64,000 nt of DNA from Pseudomonas lalkuanensis (GCF_008807375.1 NZ_CP043311.1:338501-402500), one strand, 5' to 3'; counted from the stretch's first letter, positions 29,205-43,336 are shown. Notes: a model not told the origin generated them from the letters alone. Translations and numbers: made by a program.

Positions 29205-29330
29205 TCAGGGCGATGGCGCCTGGCGCTTGGCCGCGCAACCACTCGCCGAAGTGCCGGCAGCGGGGGCCGGACCGGCCAGGGCGATGCCCGTGATCAGGGA
29301 TGCGAGATACAGGGAGTGACGACTGTTCAT
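29205..29330 (-). CDS. Small secreted peptide, 41 residues, unknown function
   Basis: The frame encodes a short basic N-terminus, a hydrophobic core (SLYLASLITGIALAG) and an AxA-type site (PAPAA), leaving a mature peptide of about 16 residues with one cysteine. GGAGG lies eight bases before the ATG, a strong ribosome-binding site. It converges on the chemoreceptor gene, ending four bases from its stop. I do not recognise a family. Supported by signal-peptide shape and ribosome-binding site only. Confidence 0.5.
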   Translation of the reverse strand: MNSRHSLYLASLITGIALAGPAPAAGTSASGCAAKRQAPSP

Positions 29331-29497
29331 CGGATTTTCCTCCAGATCGAAAGACACCGGTCTGGCGGGAGACCCGGTCTGGCGCGGGGCAGGTCGTGCA
29401 TTCGATGATCTGCGACAAACTGTCGCCTGGCTTGGAAATTGTCGGCCGGCTGGGAGTACCCTGTCGCCCGCCTTAAGCCTGACCCGTGATCCTGCCG

Positions 29498-32081
<2,584 letters not shown>

Positions 32082-32110
32082 AAAAAACCCCGCACGAGGC
32101 GGGGCTTTTT
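32082..32110 (-). terminator. Rho-independent terminator of metK
   Basis: AAAACCCCGC and GCGGGGCTTTTT form a stem with an ACGAG loop; on the minus strand it lies 17 bases past the metK stop and ends in a T-run. Confidence 0.9.
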
Positions 32111-32126
32111 GCAGAACGGTCGAGGC

Positions 32127-33317
32127 TTAGAGGCCAGCGGCGATGCGCAGGGCTTCGGCCTTGTCGGTCTTTTCCCAGGTGAATGCGGTGAAGGTGTCGT
32201 CACCGTAGGACATTTCATAGGGATTGCGACCGAAGTGGCCGTAGGCCGCGGTCGGCTGGTACATCGGGTGCAGCAGGTCGAGCATCTTGGTGATCGCGTA
32301 CGGACGCAGGTCGAAGTGCTCGCGGACCAGCTGGACGATCTTGTCGTCGCTGATCTTGCCGGTGCCGAAGGTGTTGATCGAGATGGAGGTCGGCAGGGCC
32401 ACGCCGATGGCGTAGGACACCTGGATCTCGCAGCGCTCGGCCAGGCCAGCGGCAACGATGTTCTTGGCGACGTAGCGGCCGGCGTAGGCAGCGGAACGGT
32501 CAACCTTGGACGGGTCCTTGCCGGAGAAGGCGCCACCGCCGTGACGGGCCATGCCGCCGTAGGAGTCGACGATGATCTTGCGGCCGGTCAGGCCGCAGTC
32601 GCCCACCGGGCCGCCGATCACGAAGTTGCCGGTCGGGTTGATGTGGAACTGGGTGTCCTTGTGCAGCAGTTCGGCCGGCAGCACGTGCTTGACGATCAGC
32701 TCCATCACGCCTTCGCGCAGGTCGGAGTACTTGACGTCCGGGTTGTGCTGGGTGGACAGCACGATGGCGTCGATGCCGACTACCTTGCCGTTCTCGTAGC
32801 GGCAGGTGACCTGGCTCTTGGCGTCCGGGCGCAGCCACGGCAGCAGGCCGGACTTGCGGGCTTCGGCCTGGCGTTCCACCAGGCGGTGGGAGAAGCAGAT
32901 CGGGGCTGGCATCAGTACGTCGGTTTCGTTGCTGGCGTAGCCGAACATCAGGCCCTGGTCACCGGCGCCCTGGTCTTCCGGCTTGGAGCGGTCGACGCCC
33001 TGGTTGATGTCCGGGGACTGCTTGCCAATGATGTTCAGGATGCCGCAGGTGGCGCCGTCGAAGCCGACGTCGGAGCTGTTGTAGCCGATGTCGATGATGA
33101 CCTTGCGCACCAGCTCTTCCAGGTCGACCCAGGCGGAGGTGGTGACTTCACCGGCGATGATGGCTACGCCGGTCTTGACCAGGGTTTCGCAGGCGACGCG
33201 GGCGTGCTTGTCCTGGGCGATGATGGCGTCGAGGACGGCATCGGAAATCTGGTCGGCGATCTTGTCCGGATGGCCTTCGGACACGGATTCGGAGGTAAAC
33301 AGGGAGTATTCGCTCAT
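32127..33317 (-). CDS. metK: S-adenosylmethionine synthetase
   Basis: MetK makes SAM from methionine and ATP. The 396-residue protein shows the family motifs [17 protein letters not shown] (catalytic H16), [35 protein letters not shown] and [25 protein letters not shown] precedes the ATG at a slightly long spacing. It lies 19 bases downstream of an ArsR/methyltransferase fusion gene on the same strand, so the two are probably cotranscribed; no SAM riboswitch is visible between them. Confidence 0.98.
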   Translation of the reverse strand: MSEYSLFTSESVSEGHPDKIADQISDAVLDAIIAQDKHARVACETLVKTGVAIIAGEVTTSAWVDLEELVRKVIIDIGYNSSDVGFDGATCGILNIIGKQSPDINQGVDRSKPEDQGAGDQGLMFGYASNETDVLMPAPICFSHRLVERQAEARKSGLLPWLRPDAKSQVTCRYENGKVVGIDAIVLSTQHNPDVKYSDLREGVMELIVKHVLPAELLHKDTQFHINPTGNFVIGGPVGDCGLTGRKIIVDSYGGMARHGGGAFSGKDPSKVDRSAAYAGRYVAKNIVAAGLAERCEIQVSYAIGVALPTSISINTFGTGKISDDKIVQLVREHFDLRPYAITKMLDLLHPMYQPTAAYGHFGRNPYEMSYGDDTFTAFTWEKTDKAEALRIAAGL

Positions 33318-33336
33318 CTATCGGTTTTCCTATTCG

Positions 33337-34338
33337 TTACCGGTGGGTGAGTTCGCTTCGTGAATCCGGTTTGGCGAAGTGCCTTACCTGAATCTGAAAG
33401 CCGTTTCGCAAGCCAATGTAGAGGCTCTCGCCGGGCGTGAGCCCCGCGGCATTGGCCCAACGGGCCAGGTCGTCCTGTTCGAAGCCCAACCATAGATCGC
33501 CGCAGGCCTCCCTGGCCCAACTCTGGTTGTGGCTGCACAACTCGGTCACCAGCAGCGCGCCGCCTGGCTGCACCCGCTGGGCCAATTGTTTCATTGCATC
33601 GGCCGGCGCGGCGAAATGGTGCAGGACCATGTTCAGCACCACGCAGTCGGCGGCCGCCTGCTCGTCATTCAGGGCATCGGTCAGTCGCAGTTCGACATTG
33701 CCGAGGCCTTCGTCGTTACAGCGCATCCGTGCCAGCTCCAGCATGGCCGGGCTGTTGTCCAGCGCCGTGACCCGGCTGAAACGTCGTGCCAGATCCGGCA
33801 GGAATCCACCGTCGCCTGGGCCGACTTCCAGCGCCGTGGCGCCGGGTTCGAAGGCCAGCGCATCGAGCAATGCCAGTACGCTGTCACGGTATTGCGGCAG
33901 TCCTGCGATCAGGTCCTGCTGCGCCTGGAATTTTTCCGCTGCGCGGGCGAAGAAGTCGCGGCTGACCGCTTCGCGCTGGGCGTGTACTTCGGCGATGCGC
34001 CCGGCGATCTCGGCGGGCAACTCCAACTCGTCCACCTCGGCCAGCAGGGCCGCATGCAGCATGCCGCCAACCCGCTCGTTCTGCGCCAGGGCGCGGCGGT
34101 AGAAGATCGCATTGCCTTCGCGGCGGGTGGCCACCAGGTTCGCCTGGGCCAGCACCTTGAGGTGGTGGCTCATGCCCGACTGGCCAGTGGCGAAGATCTG
34201 CGCCAGTTCCAGCACGCCGAAGGAGTCGTTGGCCAGTACCCGCAGTACGTTCAGGCGCAGCGGATCGCCGCCGGCCTTGCACAGGGCGGCCAGCTCATCG
34301 CTGTCGTCATGGCGGATCTGGGGTACGCGCAGGCTCAT
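33337..34338 (-). CDS. ArsR-type regulator fused to a SAM-dependent methyltransferase
   Basis: The 333 residues have two domains: an N-terminal winged-helix ArsR part (about 15-95; ELAQIFATGQSGMSHHLKVLAQANLVATRREGNAIFYRRA) and a C-terminal class I methyltransferase (about 150-333; ALEVGPGDGGFLPDLARRFSRVTALDNS is the SAM-binding loop). No obvious metal-binding cysteine pair is present in the ArsR part. Location directly upstream of metK is conserved in P. aeruginosa (PA0547-PA0546). A role in SAM- or methylation-linked control of metK is plausible but inferred. Confidence 0.88.
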   Translation of the reverse strand: MSLRVPQIRHDDSDELAALCKAGGDPLRLNVLRVLANDSFGVLELAQIFATGQSGMSHHLKVLAQANLVATRREGNAIFYRRALAQNERVGGMLHAALLAEVDELELPAEIAGRIAEVHAQREAVSRDFFARAAEKFQAQQDLIAGLPQYRDSVLALLDALAFEPGATALEVGPGDGGFLPDLARRFSRVTALDNSPAMLELARMRCNDEGLGNVELRLTDALNDEQAAADCVVLNMVLHHFAAPADAMKQLAQRVQPGGALLVTELCSHNQSWAREACGDLWLGFEQDDLARWANAAGLTPGESLYIGLRNGFQIQVRHFAKPDSRSELTHR

Positions 34339-34415
34339 AGGGGGCGAAGTCTAGCCCCCGCTTCCGGGTGTCGCAATGCCAATATCAAAAAGTTTTGATA
34401 TTGAGTGATCGGCGG

Positions 34416-35297
34416 TCAACCACGCTTTCCCGCCAGCTCGAGGAAGGCGGCGGGCGCCGGGCTCAAGCTCTGGCCGGGGCGCCAGAGGGCGTGGAATTCC
34501 CGTTCGATCACCAGATCGCGCACCTCCAGGCTCGCCAGGCGACCGCTGGCCAGTTCCGCGCGGACCATGTGCGGCGACAGCCAGGCGATGCCGCGGCCGT
34601 CCTGCACCAGGCGCTTGAGCGCTTCGGTGCTGCCGATGGACATGCGTACGCGCAGGTCGATGCCCCGCTCGCGGTATGCCTGCTCGACGCTGGCGCGGGT
34701 GGCCGAACCCTGCTCGCGCAGGTAATGGTCCTGCCCGGCGAGGTCGCGGGCGCCGAGTTGGCCGCGCCCGGCCAGTGGATGCTCAGGACCGACCACCGGC
34801 AGCAGCCGGTCGCGGTCCAGCAGCCGGCTGGCGAAGGCCTGGTTGTCGAAGGCGCCTTCGACGAAACCCAGGCTGATGCGGCCATCCTCCAGTTGCGCGG
34901 CTACCTCGCGGGTGTTGCTGACGGCCAGGTCCACCGCCATGGTGGGATGCAACTGGTGGAATCGCTCGATCAGCTCCGGCAGCAGGTAGCTGCCCAGGGT
35001 GGCGCTGGCGCCGAGGCGCAGTTCGCCGTCCTCCAGGCTGGCGAAGCCGCGCAGGTCGCGTTCGGCGGCGGCTTCCAGGGCGAAGATTCTCTGGGCGTAT
35101 TGCAGCAGGCGTTCGCCGCCCTCGGTCAGGCTGACGCCGCGCGGCCGGCGGTCGAACAGGGGCAGGCCGATGCTGGCTTCCAGGTCGCGGATTTCCCGGG
35201 TGACGGCCGGCTGGCTGATGAACAGGCGGGCGGCGCCGTTGCTGATACTGCCGCTCTCGGCGACGGCGAGAAAGACCTTGAGGTGATGCAGATTCAT
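34416..35297 (-). CDS. LysR-type transcriptional regulator
   Basis: A 293-residue LysR regulator with the N-terminal winged helix (MNLHHLKVFLAVAESGSISNGAARLFISQPAVTREIRDLE) and a C-terminal inducer-binding domain. The start at 35297 gives the standard N-terminus; an upstream extension of 14 residues is open. It is divergent from the adjacent TDT-family exporter gene, the usual arrangement for a LysR regulator and its target. Confidence 0.92.
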   Translation of the reverse strand: MNLHHLKVFLAVAESGSISNGAARLFISQPAVTREIRDLEASIGLPLFDRRPRGVSLTEGGERLLQYAQRIFALEAAAERDLRGFASLEDGELRLGASATLGSYLLPELIERFHQLHPTMAVDLAVSNTREVAAQLEDGRISLGFVEGAFDNQAFASRLLDRDRLLPVVGPEHPLAGRGQLGARDLAGQDHYLREQGSATRASVEQAYRERGIDLRVRMSIGSTEALKRLVQDGRGIAWLSPHMVRAELASGRLASLEVRDLVIEREFHALWRPGQSLSPAPAAFLELAGKRG

Positions 35298-35324
35298 AAA
35301 TGATAGGTATGCGAGAGATGCTGA

Positions 35325-35341
35325 ATATGTATTTTTCATAT
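35325..35341. promoter_or_regulatory. Candidate LysR box between the regulator and the TDT gene
   Basis: ATATG-N7-CATAT forms a perfect dyad containing the T-N11-A signature (T at 35326, A at 35338). It lies centrally in the 108-base divergent intergenic region. Confidence 0.6.
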
Positions 35342-35405
35342 AGCACAGCCTTCCCTAGGCTGGCTTCGTTCTTCCCGCCACGGGACCACCCGACCGGAGC
35401 CCTCG

Positions 35406-36539
35406 ATGCCACGCCCCTTTACCCGCCTTGCCGAACCCCTGGCCTTCGTTCGCCAGTTCACCCCCAGCTGGTTCGCCGTGACCATGGGCACCGGCGCGCT
35501 GGCCCTGGTCATCGCGGCGCTGCCCTGGGGCGGGGCGCTGGAGCGGCGCCTGGCTGAGGGTTTCTGGCTGTTCAATGCCGTCCTCTTCGCCGGTTTCGCC
35601 CTGCTGTTCATTGCGCGGATCCTGCTGTTCCGCGACACCCTGCGGCCCATGCTGCTGCATCCGGTGCAGTCGATGTTCCTTGGTGCCATTCCCATGGGGC
35701 TGGCCACCCTGATCAACGGTCTGGTGCTGTTCGGCGTGCCGCATTGGGGCGAAAGCGCGCTCGTCCTGGCCCACGGGCTCTGGTGGCTGGACGTGGCGCT
35801 GGCGCTGGGTGTGGCCCTGCTGGTGCCTTATCTGATGTTCACCCGCCAGGACCACGCCCTGGAGAAACTCACTGCGGTCTGGCTGCTGCCCATCGTCGCG
35901 CCCGAGGTGGCGGCGGCCGCGGCTGGCGTGCTGGCGCCGCATCTGGAGCCCGAAGCCGCACGGCAGGTGCTGGTGACGGGCTATCTGCTCTGGGGCGTGT
36001 CCCTGAGCCTGGCTTTCTCCCTGATCACCCTGGTGCTGCTGCGCCTGGCCCTGCACAAGCTGCCGGGCAGCGAGTTCGCCGCCACCAGCTGGCTGCCGGT
36101 CGGCCCGCTGGCCACCGGTTGCCTGGGGCTGTTGAGCCTGGGCAAGGCGATGCCCGCGGCTTTCGCCGGTACCGCCCTGACCGGCGTGGCGGACCTCGCC
36201 CGCGATGTGGGGCTGATCGGCAGCCTGCTGCTCTGGGGCGCGGCGCTCTGGTGGCTGGTGATGGCGCTGTTCTGCACCCGCCGACATCTGCGCCAGGACA
36301 TGCGCTTCAACCTCGGCTGGTGGGGCTTCACCTTCCCGCTGGCGGTCTTCACCCTGGCCACCTTCGAGTTGCAGCGGCGCACCGGCATCGCCTTTTTCGG
36401 CCCCGTGGCGGCGGCGCTGGCCCTCGGACTGGCGCTGATCTGGCTGCAGGTGATGGCCCGCACGCTGGCCGGTCTCTGGCATGGCGAACTGTTCCAGGCG
36501 CCCTGTCTTGCGGCTGCCGCAGGACTTTCCCGCACCTGA
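35406..36539 (+). CDS. TDT-family transporter (TehA/Ssu1-like)
   Basis: The 377-residue membrane protein has about ten hydrophobic helices and the TDT family opening FTPSWFAVTMGTGALALVI. TDT proteins move C4-dicarboxylates, tellurite-related anions or sulfite. The C-terminal NLGWWGFTFPLAVFTLATFELQ matches the region conserved in sulfite exporters and tellurite-resistance TehA. The substrate here is unknown; sulfite or organic-acid export is a guess. It is paired with a divergent LysR gene, and the pair sits between the metK cluster and tkt. Confidence 0.88.
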   Translation: MPRPFTRLAEPLAFVRQFTPSWFAVTMGTGALALVIAALPWGGALERRLAEGFWLFNAVLFAGFALLFIARILLFRDTLRPMLLHPVQSMFLGAIPMGLATLINGLVLFGVPHWGESALVLAHGLWWLDVALALGVALLVPYLMFTRQDHALEKLTAVWLLPIVAPEVAAAAAGVLAPHLEPEAARQVLVTGYLLWGVSLSLAFSLITLVLLRLALHKLPGSEFAATSWLPVGPLATGCLGLLSLGKAMPAAFAGTALTGVADLARDVGLIGSLLLWGAALWWLVMALFCTRRHLRQDMRFNLGWWGFTFPLAVFTLATFELQRRTGIAFFGPVAAALALGLALIWLQVMARTLAGLWHGELFQAPCLAAAAGLSRT

Positions 36540-36644
36540 CCGGTGAAACTGCGACCATCTGTGATTGCCCGCGACCTGCCGGCTGGGCGAAAATAGCGGC
36601 CTTTTTTCGATTAGCCGTCTATTCAGACCTGCAGGAGATAAGCG

Positions 36645-38645
<2,001 letters not shown>

Positions 38646-38652
38646 CCCGTTC

Positions 38653-38722
38653 GTAGGAGCGAGCTCTGCTCGCGAAGCGCCCTGCTTCGCGCAGGGTTCG
38701 CGAGCAACGCTCGCTCCTGCAG
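38653..38722. repeat. REPIN between tkt and epd
   Basis: GTAGGAGCGAGCTCTGCTCGCG is followed by an inverted copy, CGCGAGCAACGCTCGCTCCTGC, with a CGCCCTGCTTCGCGC spacer that can itself pair. The unit is a variant of the GTGGGAGCGAATTC REP seen elsewhere in the window. Confidence 0.85.
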
Positions 38723-38756
38723 GGTTTTCCACACCTCCCGGTCCTGCGAGCGCACC

Positions 38757-39806
38757 ATGCCAAGCCATCGCCCCTTCAAAGTCGCCCTCAACGGCTACGG
38801 CCGTATCGGCCGTTGCGTGCTGCGCGCGCTCCACGAGCGCAGTGGCGGGGCGAGCTTCGAGATCGTCGCGCTGAACGACCTGGCCGACCAGGCCAGCATC
38901 GAGTACCTGACTCGTTTCGACTCCACCCACGGCCGCTTCCCCGGCGAAGTGCGGGTGGATGGCGATTGCCTGCATATCAACGGCGACTGCGTGAAGGTAC
39001 TGCGCAGTGCCGAACCGGAAGGCATCGACTGGGCTGCCCTGGGCGTGGACCTGGTGCTGGAATGCTCCGGCCAGTACACCCACCGCCAGCAGGCCGAGCG
39101 CTTCCTGGCCGCCGGCGCACCCCGCGTGCTGCTGTCCCAGCCCATGTCCACCGAGTCGGATATCGACGCCACCATCGTCTATGGCGTCAATCAGGACAGC
39201 CTGAGCGGTGCCGAGAAACTGGTGTCCAACGCGTCCTGTACCACCAACTGCGGTGTACCGCTGCTGAAACTTCTCAACGAGTCCGTGGGTCTGGAATACG
39301 TCTCCATTACCACCATCCACTCGGCGATGAACGACCAGCCCGTGATCGACGCGTACCACCACGAAGACCTGCGCCGCACCCGCTCTGCCTTCCAGTCGGT
39401 GATCCCGGTATCCACCGGCCTCGCCCGTGGTATCGAGCGCCTGCTGCCGGAGCTGACCGGACGCATCCAGGCCAAGGCCATCCGTGTGCCGACGGTGAAC
39501 GTGTCCTGCCTGGACATCACCCTGCAGACCGCCCGCGACACCTCCGCCGCCGAGATCAACCGCGTACTCCGCGAAGCCGCCGAAAGCGGCCCGCTGAAGG
39601 GCCTGCTGGCCTATACCGAGCTGCCCCACGCCAGTTGCGATTTCAACCACGATCCCCATTCCGCCATCGTCGACGGCAGCCAGACCCGCGTGTCCGGCCC
39701 GCGCCTGGTCAACCTGCTGGCCTGGTTCGACAACGAATGGGGTTTCGCCAACCGTATGCTCGACACCGCAGACCACTATCTGCGGGTTTCCGCTGCTTCT
39801 CGTTAA
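38757..39806 (+). CDS. epd: Erythrose-4-phosphate dehydrogenase
   Basis: Epd oxidises erythrose 4-phosphate to 4-phosphoerythronate, the first step of pyridoxal-phosphate synthesis. The 349-residue GAPDH-fold protein has the NAD-binding start VALNGYGRIGRCVLRALHE, the nucleophile Cys161 in SNASCTTNCGVPLLK and the catalytic His in TTIHSAMNDQPVIDAYH. The longer loops and the SQPMSTESDID stretch favour Epd over glycolytic GAPDH, as does its place between tkt and pgk. Confidence 0.94.
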   Translation: MPSHRPFKVALNGYGRIGRCVLRALHERSGGASFEIVALNDLADQASIEYLTRFDSTHGRFPGEVRVDGDCLHINGDCVKVLRSAEPEGIDWAALGVDLVLECSGQYTHRQQAERFLAAGAPRVLLSQPMSTESDIDATIVYGVNQDSLSGAEKLVSNASCTTNCGVPLLKLLNESVGLEYVSITTIHSAMNDQPVIDAYHHEDLRRTRSAFQSVIPVSTGLARGIERLLPELTGRIQAKAIRVPTVNVSCLDITLQTARDTSAAEINRVLREAAESGPLKGLLAYTELPHASCDFNHDPHSAIVDGSQTRVSGPRLVNLLAWFDNEWGFANRMLDTADHYLRVSAASR

Positions 39807-39834
39807 CTACCAGCCCCCGTGAAGGACTGACCCC

Positions 39835-40995
39835 ATGACCGTGTTGAAAATGACCGACCTCGACCTCCAGGGTAAGCGCGTGCTGATCCGTGAGGATCTC
39901 AACGTGCCGGTGAAGGACGGCGTCGTGAAGAGCGATGCGCGCATTCTCGCCTCCCTGCCGACCATCAAGCTGGCACTGGAGAAGGGCGCGGCGGTAATGG
40001 TCTGCTCCCACCTGGGTCGTCCCACCGAGGGCGAGTTCTCCGAAGAGAACAGCCTCAAGCCGGTGGCCGACTACCTGTCCAAGGCCCTGGGCCGCGAAGT
40101 GCCGCTGGTGGCCGACTACCTGGGCGGCGTCGACGTTGCCCCCGGCCAGGTCGTGCTGTTCGAGAACGTGCGCTTCAACAAGGGCGAGAAAAAGAACGCC
40201 GATGAGCTGGCCCGGCAGTACGCCGCCCTGTGCGACGTCTTCGTGATGGACGCCTTCGGTACCGCCCACCGCGCCGAGGGTTCCACCCACGGTGTGGCCA
40301 AGTTCGCCAAGGTTGCCGCTGCAGGTCCCCTGCTGGCCGCCGAACTGGACGCCCTGGGCAAGGCCCTGGGCAACCCGGCCCGCCCGATGGCTGCCATCGT
40401 TGCCGGCTCCAAGGTTTCCACCAAGCTGGACGTGCTGAACTCGCTGTCGCAGATCTGCGACCAGCTGATCGTCGGCGGCGGCATTGCCAACACCTTCCTC
40501 GCCGCTGCCGGCTACAAGGTGGGCAAGTCCCTTTACGAAGCCGACCTGGTGGACACTGCCAAGGCCATTGCCGCCAAGGTCAGCGTGCCGCTGCCGGTGG
40601 ACGTGGTGGTCGCCAAGGAATTCGCTGAAAGCGCCGCTGCTACCGTCAAGGCAATCGCCGACGTGGCCGACGACGACATGATCCTGGACATCGGCCCGCA
40701 AACCGCTGCCCAGTTCGCCGAGCTGCTGAAGTCCTCCAGGACCATCCTCTGGAACGGTCCGGTAGGTGTGTTCGAATTCGACCAGTTCGGCAATGGCACC
40801 AAGGCCCTGGCCCTGGCCATTGCCGAAAGCCCGGCCTTCTCCATCGCGGGTGGTGGTGACACCCTGGCGGCGATCGACAAGTACGGCGTGGGCGAGCAGA
40901 TCTCCTACATCTCCACCGGTGGCGGTGCTTTCCTCGAGTTCGTCGAGGGTAAGGTGCTGCCGGCCGTCGAGGTTCTGGAGCAGCGCGCGAAGTAA
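39835..40995 (+). CDS. pgk: Phosphoglycerate kinase
   Basis: Pgk interconverts 1,3-bisphosphoglycerate and 3-phosphoglycerate with ADP/ATP. The 386 residues contain [55 protein letters not shown] and the nucleotide-binding [15 protein letters not shown] and [23 protein letters not shown] precedes the ATG, 28 bases after epd. Confidence 0.98.
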   Translation: MTVLKMTDLDLQGKRVLIREDLNVPVKDGVVKSDARILASLPTIKLALEKGAAVMVCSHLGRPTEGEFSEENSLKPVADYLSKALGREVPLVADYLGGVDVAPGQVVLFENVRFNKGEKKNADELARQYAALCDVFVMDAFGTAHRAEGSTHGVAKFAKVAAAGPLLAAELDALGKALGNPARPMAAIVAGSKVSTKLDVLNSLSQICDQLIVGGGIANTFLAAAGYKVGKSLYEADLVDTAKAIAAKVSVPLPVDVVVAKEFAESAAATVKAIADVADDDMILDIGPQTAAQFAELLKSSRTILWNGPVGVFEFDQFGNGTKALALAIAESPAFSIAGGGDTLAAIDKYGVGEQISYISTGGGAFLEFVEGKVLPAVEVLEQRAK

Positions 40996-41061
40996 AACGG
41001 CCTAAACCATGGCAGGGTTCCGCGGTCCCTTGAACAGGGCCAGCGAAAAGGAGTACCTGCC

Positions 41062-41256
41062 ATGCGCTACGCTGCGATTTTGCTGATTCTCTGTGCTGGA
41101 CTCTGGGGCTGTGCCGGTGGCAAGCCCTCCAGCACTTGTGAAGTGATGAGCCCGCCCCAGGTGATAGTCCCGAGCAATCAGGATGACCAGCGGGTAGAGG
41201 CCCAGGCCAGTGGTGACCCCGCGGCCAGCAATGAAGGACAACAGCACTGCCCGTGA
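41062..41256 (+). CDS. Small lipoprotein, unknown function
   Basis: A 64-residue frame with a lipoprotein signal peptide (MRYAAILLILCAGLWGC, lipobox LWGC) and a short polar tail with one further Cys pair. AAAGGAG precedes the ATG. It lies 66 bases after pgk. No family is recognised. Confidence 0.65.
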   Translation: MRYAAILLILCAGLWGCAGGKPSSTCEVMSPPQVIVPSNQDDQRVEAQASGDPAASNEGQQHCP

Positions 41257-41302
41257 CGGAGCGGTGCGTGGATGGCCGGAGCCGTCCCCCAAGGAGACGT
41301 GG

Positions 41303-41620
41303 ATGAAAGGATGGTTCGCCCTCGCGGGTTTGGCGCTGCTGGCCGGTTGTGCCGGTCAGCAGGCTCCCAGCGATGATTGGACGCGCTGGGTCTGCGACAG
41401 CCAGGCCGAAGTGCTCTGGCGCTTCGCCGACGCGAGCAGGGAGAGCGTCGACCTGCGCCTGGGGGGCGGCGATATCGTCCACCGCCTGAAGCAGGAACCT
41501 GCGGGCTCCGGCGCGCTCTACAGCGACGGCAACCTGGCCTTCCACACCAAGGGCGATGAAGGCCTGGTGTACTGGGTGGCCACTGACGACCTGATTGGTC
41601 GCGGCTGCAAGGCGCCCTGA
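41303..41620 (+). CDS. MliC-like lipoprotein (C-type lysozyme inhibitor fold)
   Basis: The 105-residue product has a lipoprotein signal (MKGWFALAGLALLAGC) and a small beta domain with WVCDSQAEVLWRF, LRLGGGDIVHRLKQ, SGALYSDGNLAFHTKGDEGLVYW and a final GRGC. The two cysteines and the SGALYSDG...FHTKGDEG stretch match MliC/PliC, which inhibits host C-type lysozyme at the envelope. The frame is open upstream, but the ATG at 41303 has AAGGAG and gives the signal peptide. Confidence 0.8.
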   Translation: MKGWFALAGLALLAGCAGQQAPSDDWTRWVCDSQAEVLWRFADASRESVDLRLGGGDIVHRLKQEPAGSGALYSDGNLAFHTKGDEGLVYWVATDDLIGRGCKAP

Positions 41621-41681
41621 TTCGATTTTGATTTTCCCCGGAGTGGAGCAACGACCGCTCCTCCCCGGGAACTTGAACCCG

Positions 41682-41703
41682 GCCTGCCCCTGCGGCAGGC
41701 TTT
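41682..41703 (+). terminator. Terminator-like hairpin after the MliC-like gene
   Basis: GCCTGCC and GGCAGGC pair around CCTGC, followed by TTT. It lies about 60 bases past the stop codon and 40 before fba. Confidence 0.6.
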
Positions 41704-41742
41704 GCAATTTGACAGCCCACCCAATCGGGAGACTGAAACACC

Positions 41743-42807
41743 ATGGCACTCATCAGCATGCGCCAGATGCTGGACCACGCCGCCGAATTCGGCTACGGCG
41801 TACCGGCTTTCAACGTCAACAACCTGGAACAGATGCGCGCCATCATGGAAGCGGCCGACAAGACCGATTCCCCGGTGATCGTGCAGGCCTCCGCCGGCGC
41901 CCGCAAATACGCCGGCGCCCCCTTCCTGCGCCACCTGATCCTGGCTGCCATCGAAGAATTCCCGCACATCCCGGTGTGCATGCACCAGGACCACGGCACC
42001 AGCCCTGACGTCTGCCAGCGCTCCATCCAGCTCGGCTTCTCCTCCGTGATGATGGATGGCTCCCTGCGCGAAGACGGCAAGACCCCGTCCGATTACGAAT
42101 ACAACGTGCGCGTCACCCAGCAGACCGTTGCCTTCGCCCACGCCTGCGGCGTGTCCGTGGAAGGCGAGCTGGGCTGCCTGGGCTCCCTGGAAACCGGCCA
42201 GGCCGGTGAAGAGGACGGCGTTGGCGCCGAAGGCACCCTGGACCACAGCCAGATGCTGACCGACCCGGAAGAAGCCGCCGACTTCGTCAAGAAGACCCAG
42301 GTGGACGCCCTGGCCATCGCCATCGGCACCAGCCACGGCGCCTACAAGTTCACCAAGCCGCCGACCGGTGACATCCTCGCCATCGACCGCATCAAGGAAA
42401 TCCACAAGCGCATCCCCAACACCCACCTGGTGATGCACGGTTCTTCCTCCGTTCCGCAGGACTGGCTGGCGATCATCAACGAGTTCGGCGGCGACATTAA
42501 GGAAACCTACGGCGTGCCGGTCGAGGAAATCGTCGAAGGCATCAAGTACGGCGTACGCAAGGTGAACATCGACACCGACCTGCGCCTGGCTTCCACCGGT
42601 GCCATCCGCAGCTTCCTGGCCAAGAACCCGGCCGAGTTCGATCCGCGCAAGTACTTCGCCAAGACCGTCGAAGCCATGCGCGACATCTGCATCGCCCGCT
42701 ACGAAGCCTTCGGCACCGCCGGCAACGCCTCCAGGATCAAGCCGATCTCCCTGGAAGGCATGTTCCAGCGCTACGCCAAGGGCGAGCTGGCCGCCAAGGT
42801 CAACTGA
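41743..42807 (+). CDS. fba: Class II fructose-bisphosphate aldolase
   Basis: Fba is the zinc-dependent aldolase of glycolysis and gluconeogenesis. The 354-residue protein has the zinc-binding [47 protein letters not shown] and [10 protein letters not shown], all of the class II (Calvin-cycle-like, CbbA subtype) family. It follows pgk with two small lipoprotein genes between. GGGAGA precedes the ATG. Confidence 0.97.
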   Translation: MALISMRQMLDHAAEFGYGVPAFNVNNLEQMRAIMEAADKTDSPVIVQASAGARKYAGAPFLRHLILAAIEEFPHIPVCMHQDHGTSPDVCQRSIQLGFSSVMMDGSLREDGKTPSDYEYNVRVTQQTVAFAHACGVSVEGELGCLGSLETGQAGEEDGVGAEGTLDHSQMLTDPEEAADFVKKTQVDALAIAIGTSHGAYKFTKPPTGDILAIDRIKEIHKRIPNTHLVMHGSSSVPQDWLAIINEFGGDIKETYGVPVEEIVEGIKYGVRKVNIDTDLRLASTGAIRSFLAKNPAEFDPRKYFAKTVEAMRDICIARYEAFGTAGNASRIKPISLEGMFQRYAKGELAAKVN

Positions 42808-42826
42808 TCCCGTAGTGCTTCACGAG

Positions 42827-42850
42827 GAGCCCCGCAGTGCGGGGCTCTTT
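42827..42850 (+). terminator. Rho-independent terminator of fba
   Basis: GAGCCCCGC and GCGGGGCTC form a 9-bp perfect stem with an AGT loop, followed by TTT, 20 bases after the fba stop. Confidence 0.85.
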
Positions 42851-42874
42851 CGTATCCGGCAACAGGAGTTTCCG

Positions 42875-43336
42875 ATGCGCCTGCCCCTGATGATGGGTTT
42901 CGCCCTGCTGCTCGCGGGCTGTGCCGGCCAGCCGCCAGTGGCCCCTGCGCCGCCGCCCGAGGCGGCATCCAGCGATCCGCAGCAGTGCCTGGATCGCACC
43001 GACTGCACGACCAAGACCTCGCGCACCCTGATGTTCGTCTTCGACTACGCCGAAGCCGGCGGCGCCCTGGTGCAACGCAAGGGCACCTGGCTGTTCACCC
43101 CGAGCGCGGCCAAGCCGTCCGGCTGGCCATCGCTGAAGATCCGCCTGGCCGCCCCGCCAACCGGGCGCTTCGAGTTCGCCAGCCAGTGCCCGGCCGGTGA
43201 CTGCCGGATCAGCGAAGGTGATCTGCTTCGGGTGTATCGCAGCTATCTGGCGGGTGATCCGTGCCTGCTGACGGAAGCGAAGGCTCTGGCAAGGTGCCTG
43301 GAGCCCGTACCCCTCTCCCCCGGCCCCTCTCCCTGA
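42875..43336 (+). CDS. Lipoprotein, unknown function, with repeat-derived C-terminus
   Basis: The 153-residue protein begins with a lipoprotein signal (MRLPLMMGFALLLAGCAG), then a Pro/Ala linker and a beta-rich domain with four cysteines (QQCLDRTDC; SQCPAGDC). ACAGGAG precedes the ATG. The last residues, PLSPGPSP, come from a repeat hairpin (43319-43351) in whose loop the TGA stop lies, suggesting the original stop was lost or the repeat inserted into the 3' end. Function unknown. Confidence 0.75.
   Translation: MRLPLMMGFALLLAGCAGQPPVAPAPPPEAASSDPQQCLDRTDCTTKTSRTLMFVFDYAEAGGALVQRKGTWLFTPSAAKPSGWPSLKIRLAAPPTGRFEFASQCPAGDCRISEGDLLRVYRSYLAGDPCLLTEAKALARCLEPVPLSPGPSP

Noticed and set aside
29191..29418. 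A 75-codon minus-strand frame over the small secreted peptide
   Set aside because: It is a different frame from the 41-codon gene, has no ribosome-binding site and no signal or domain features.
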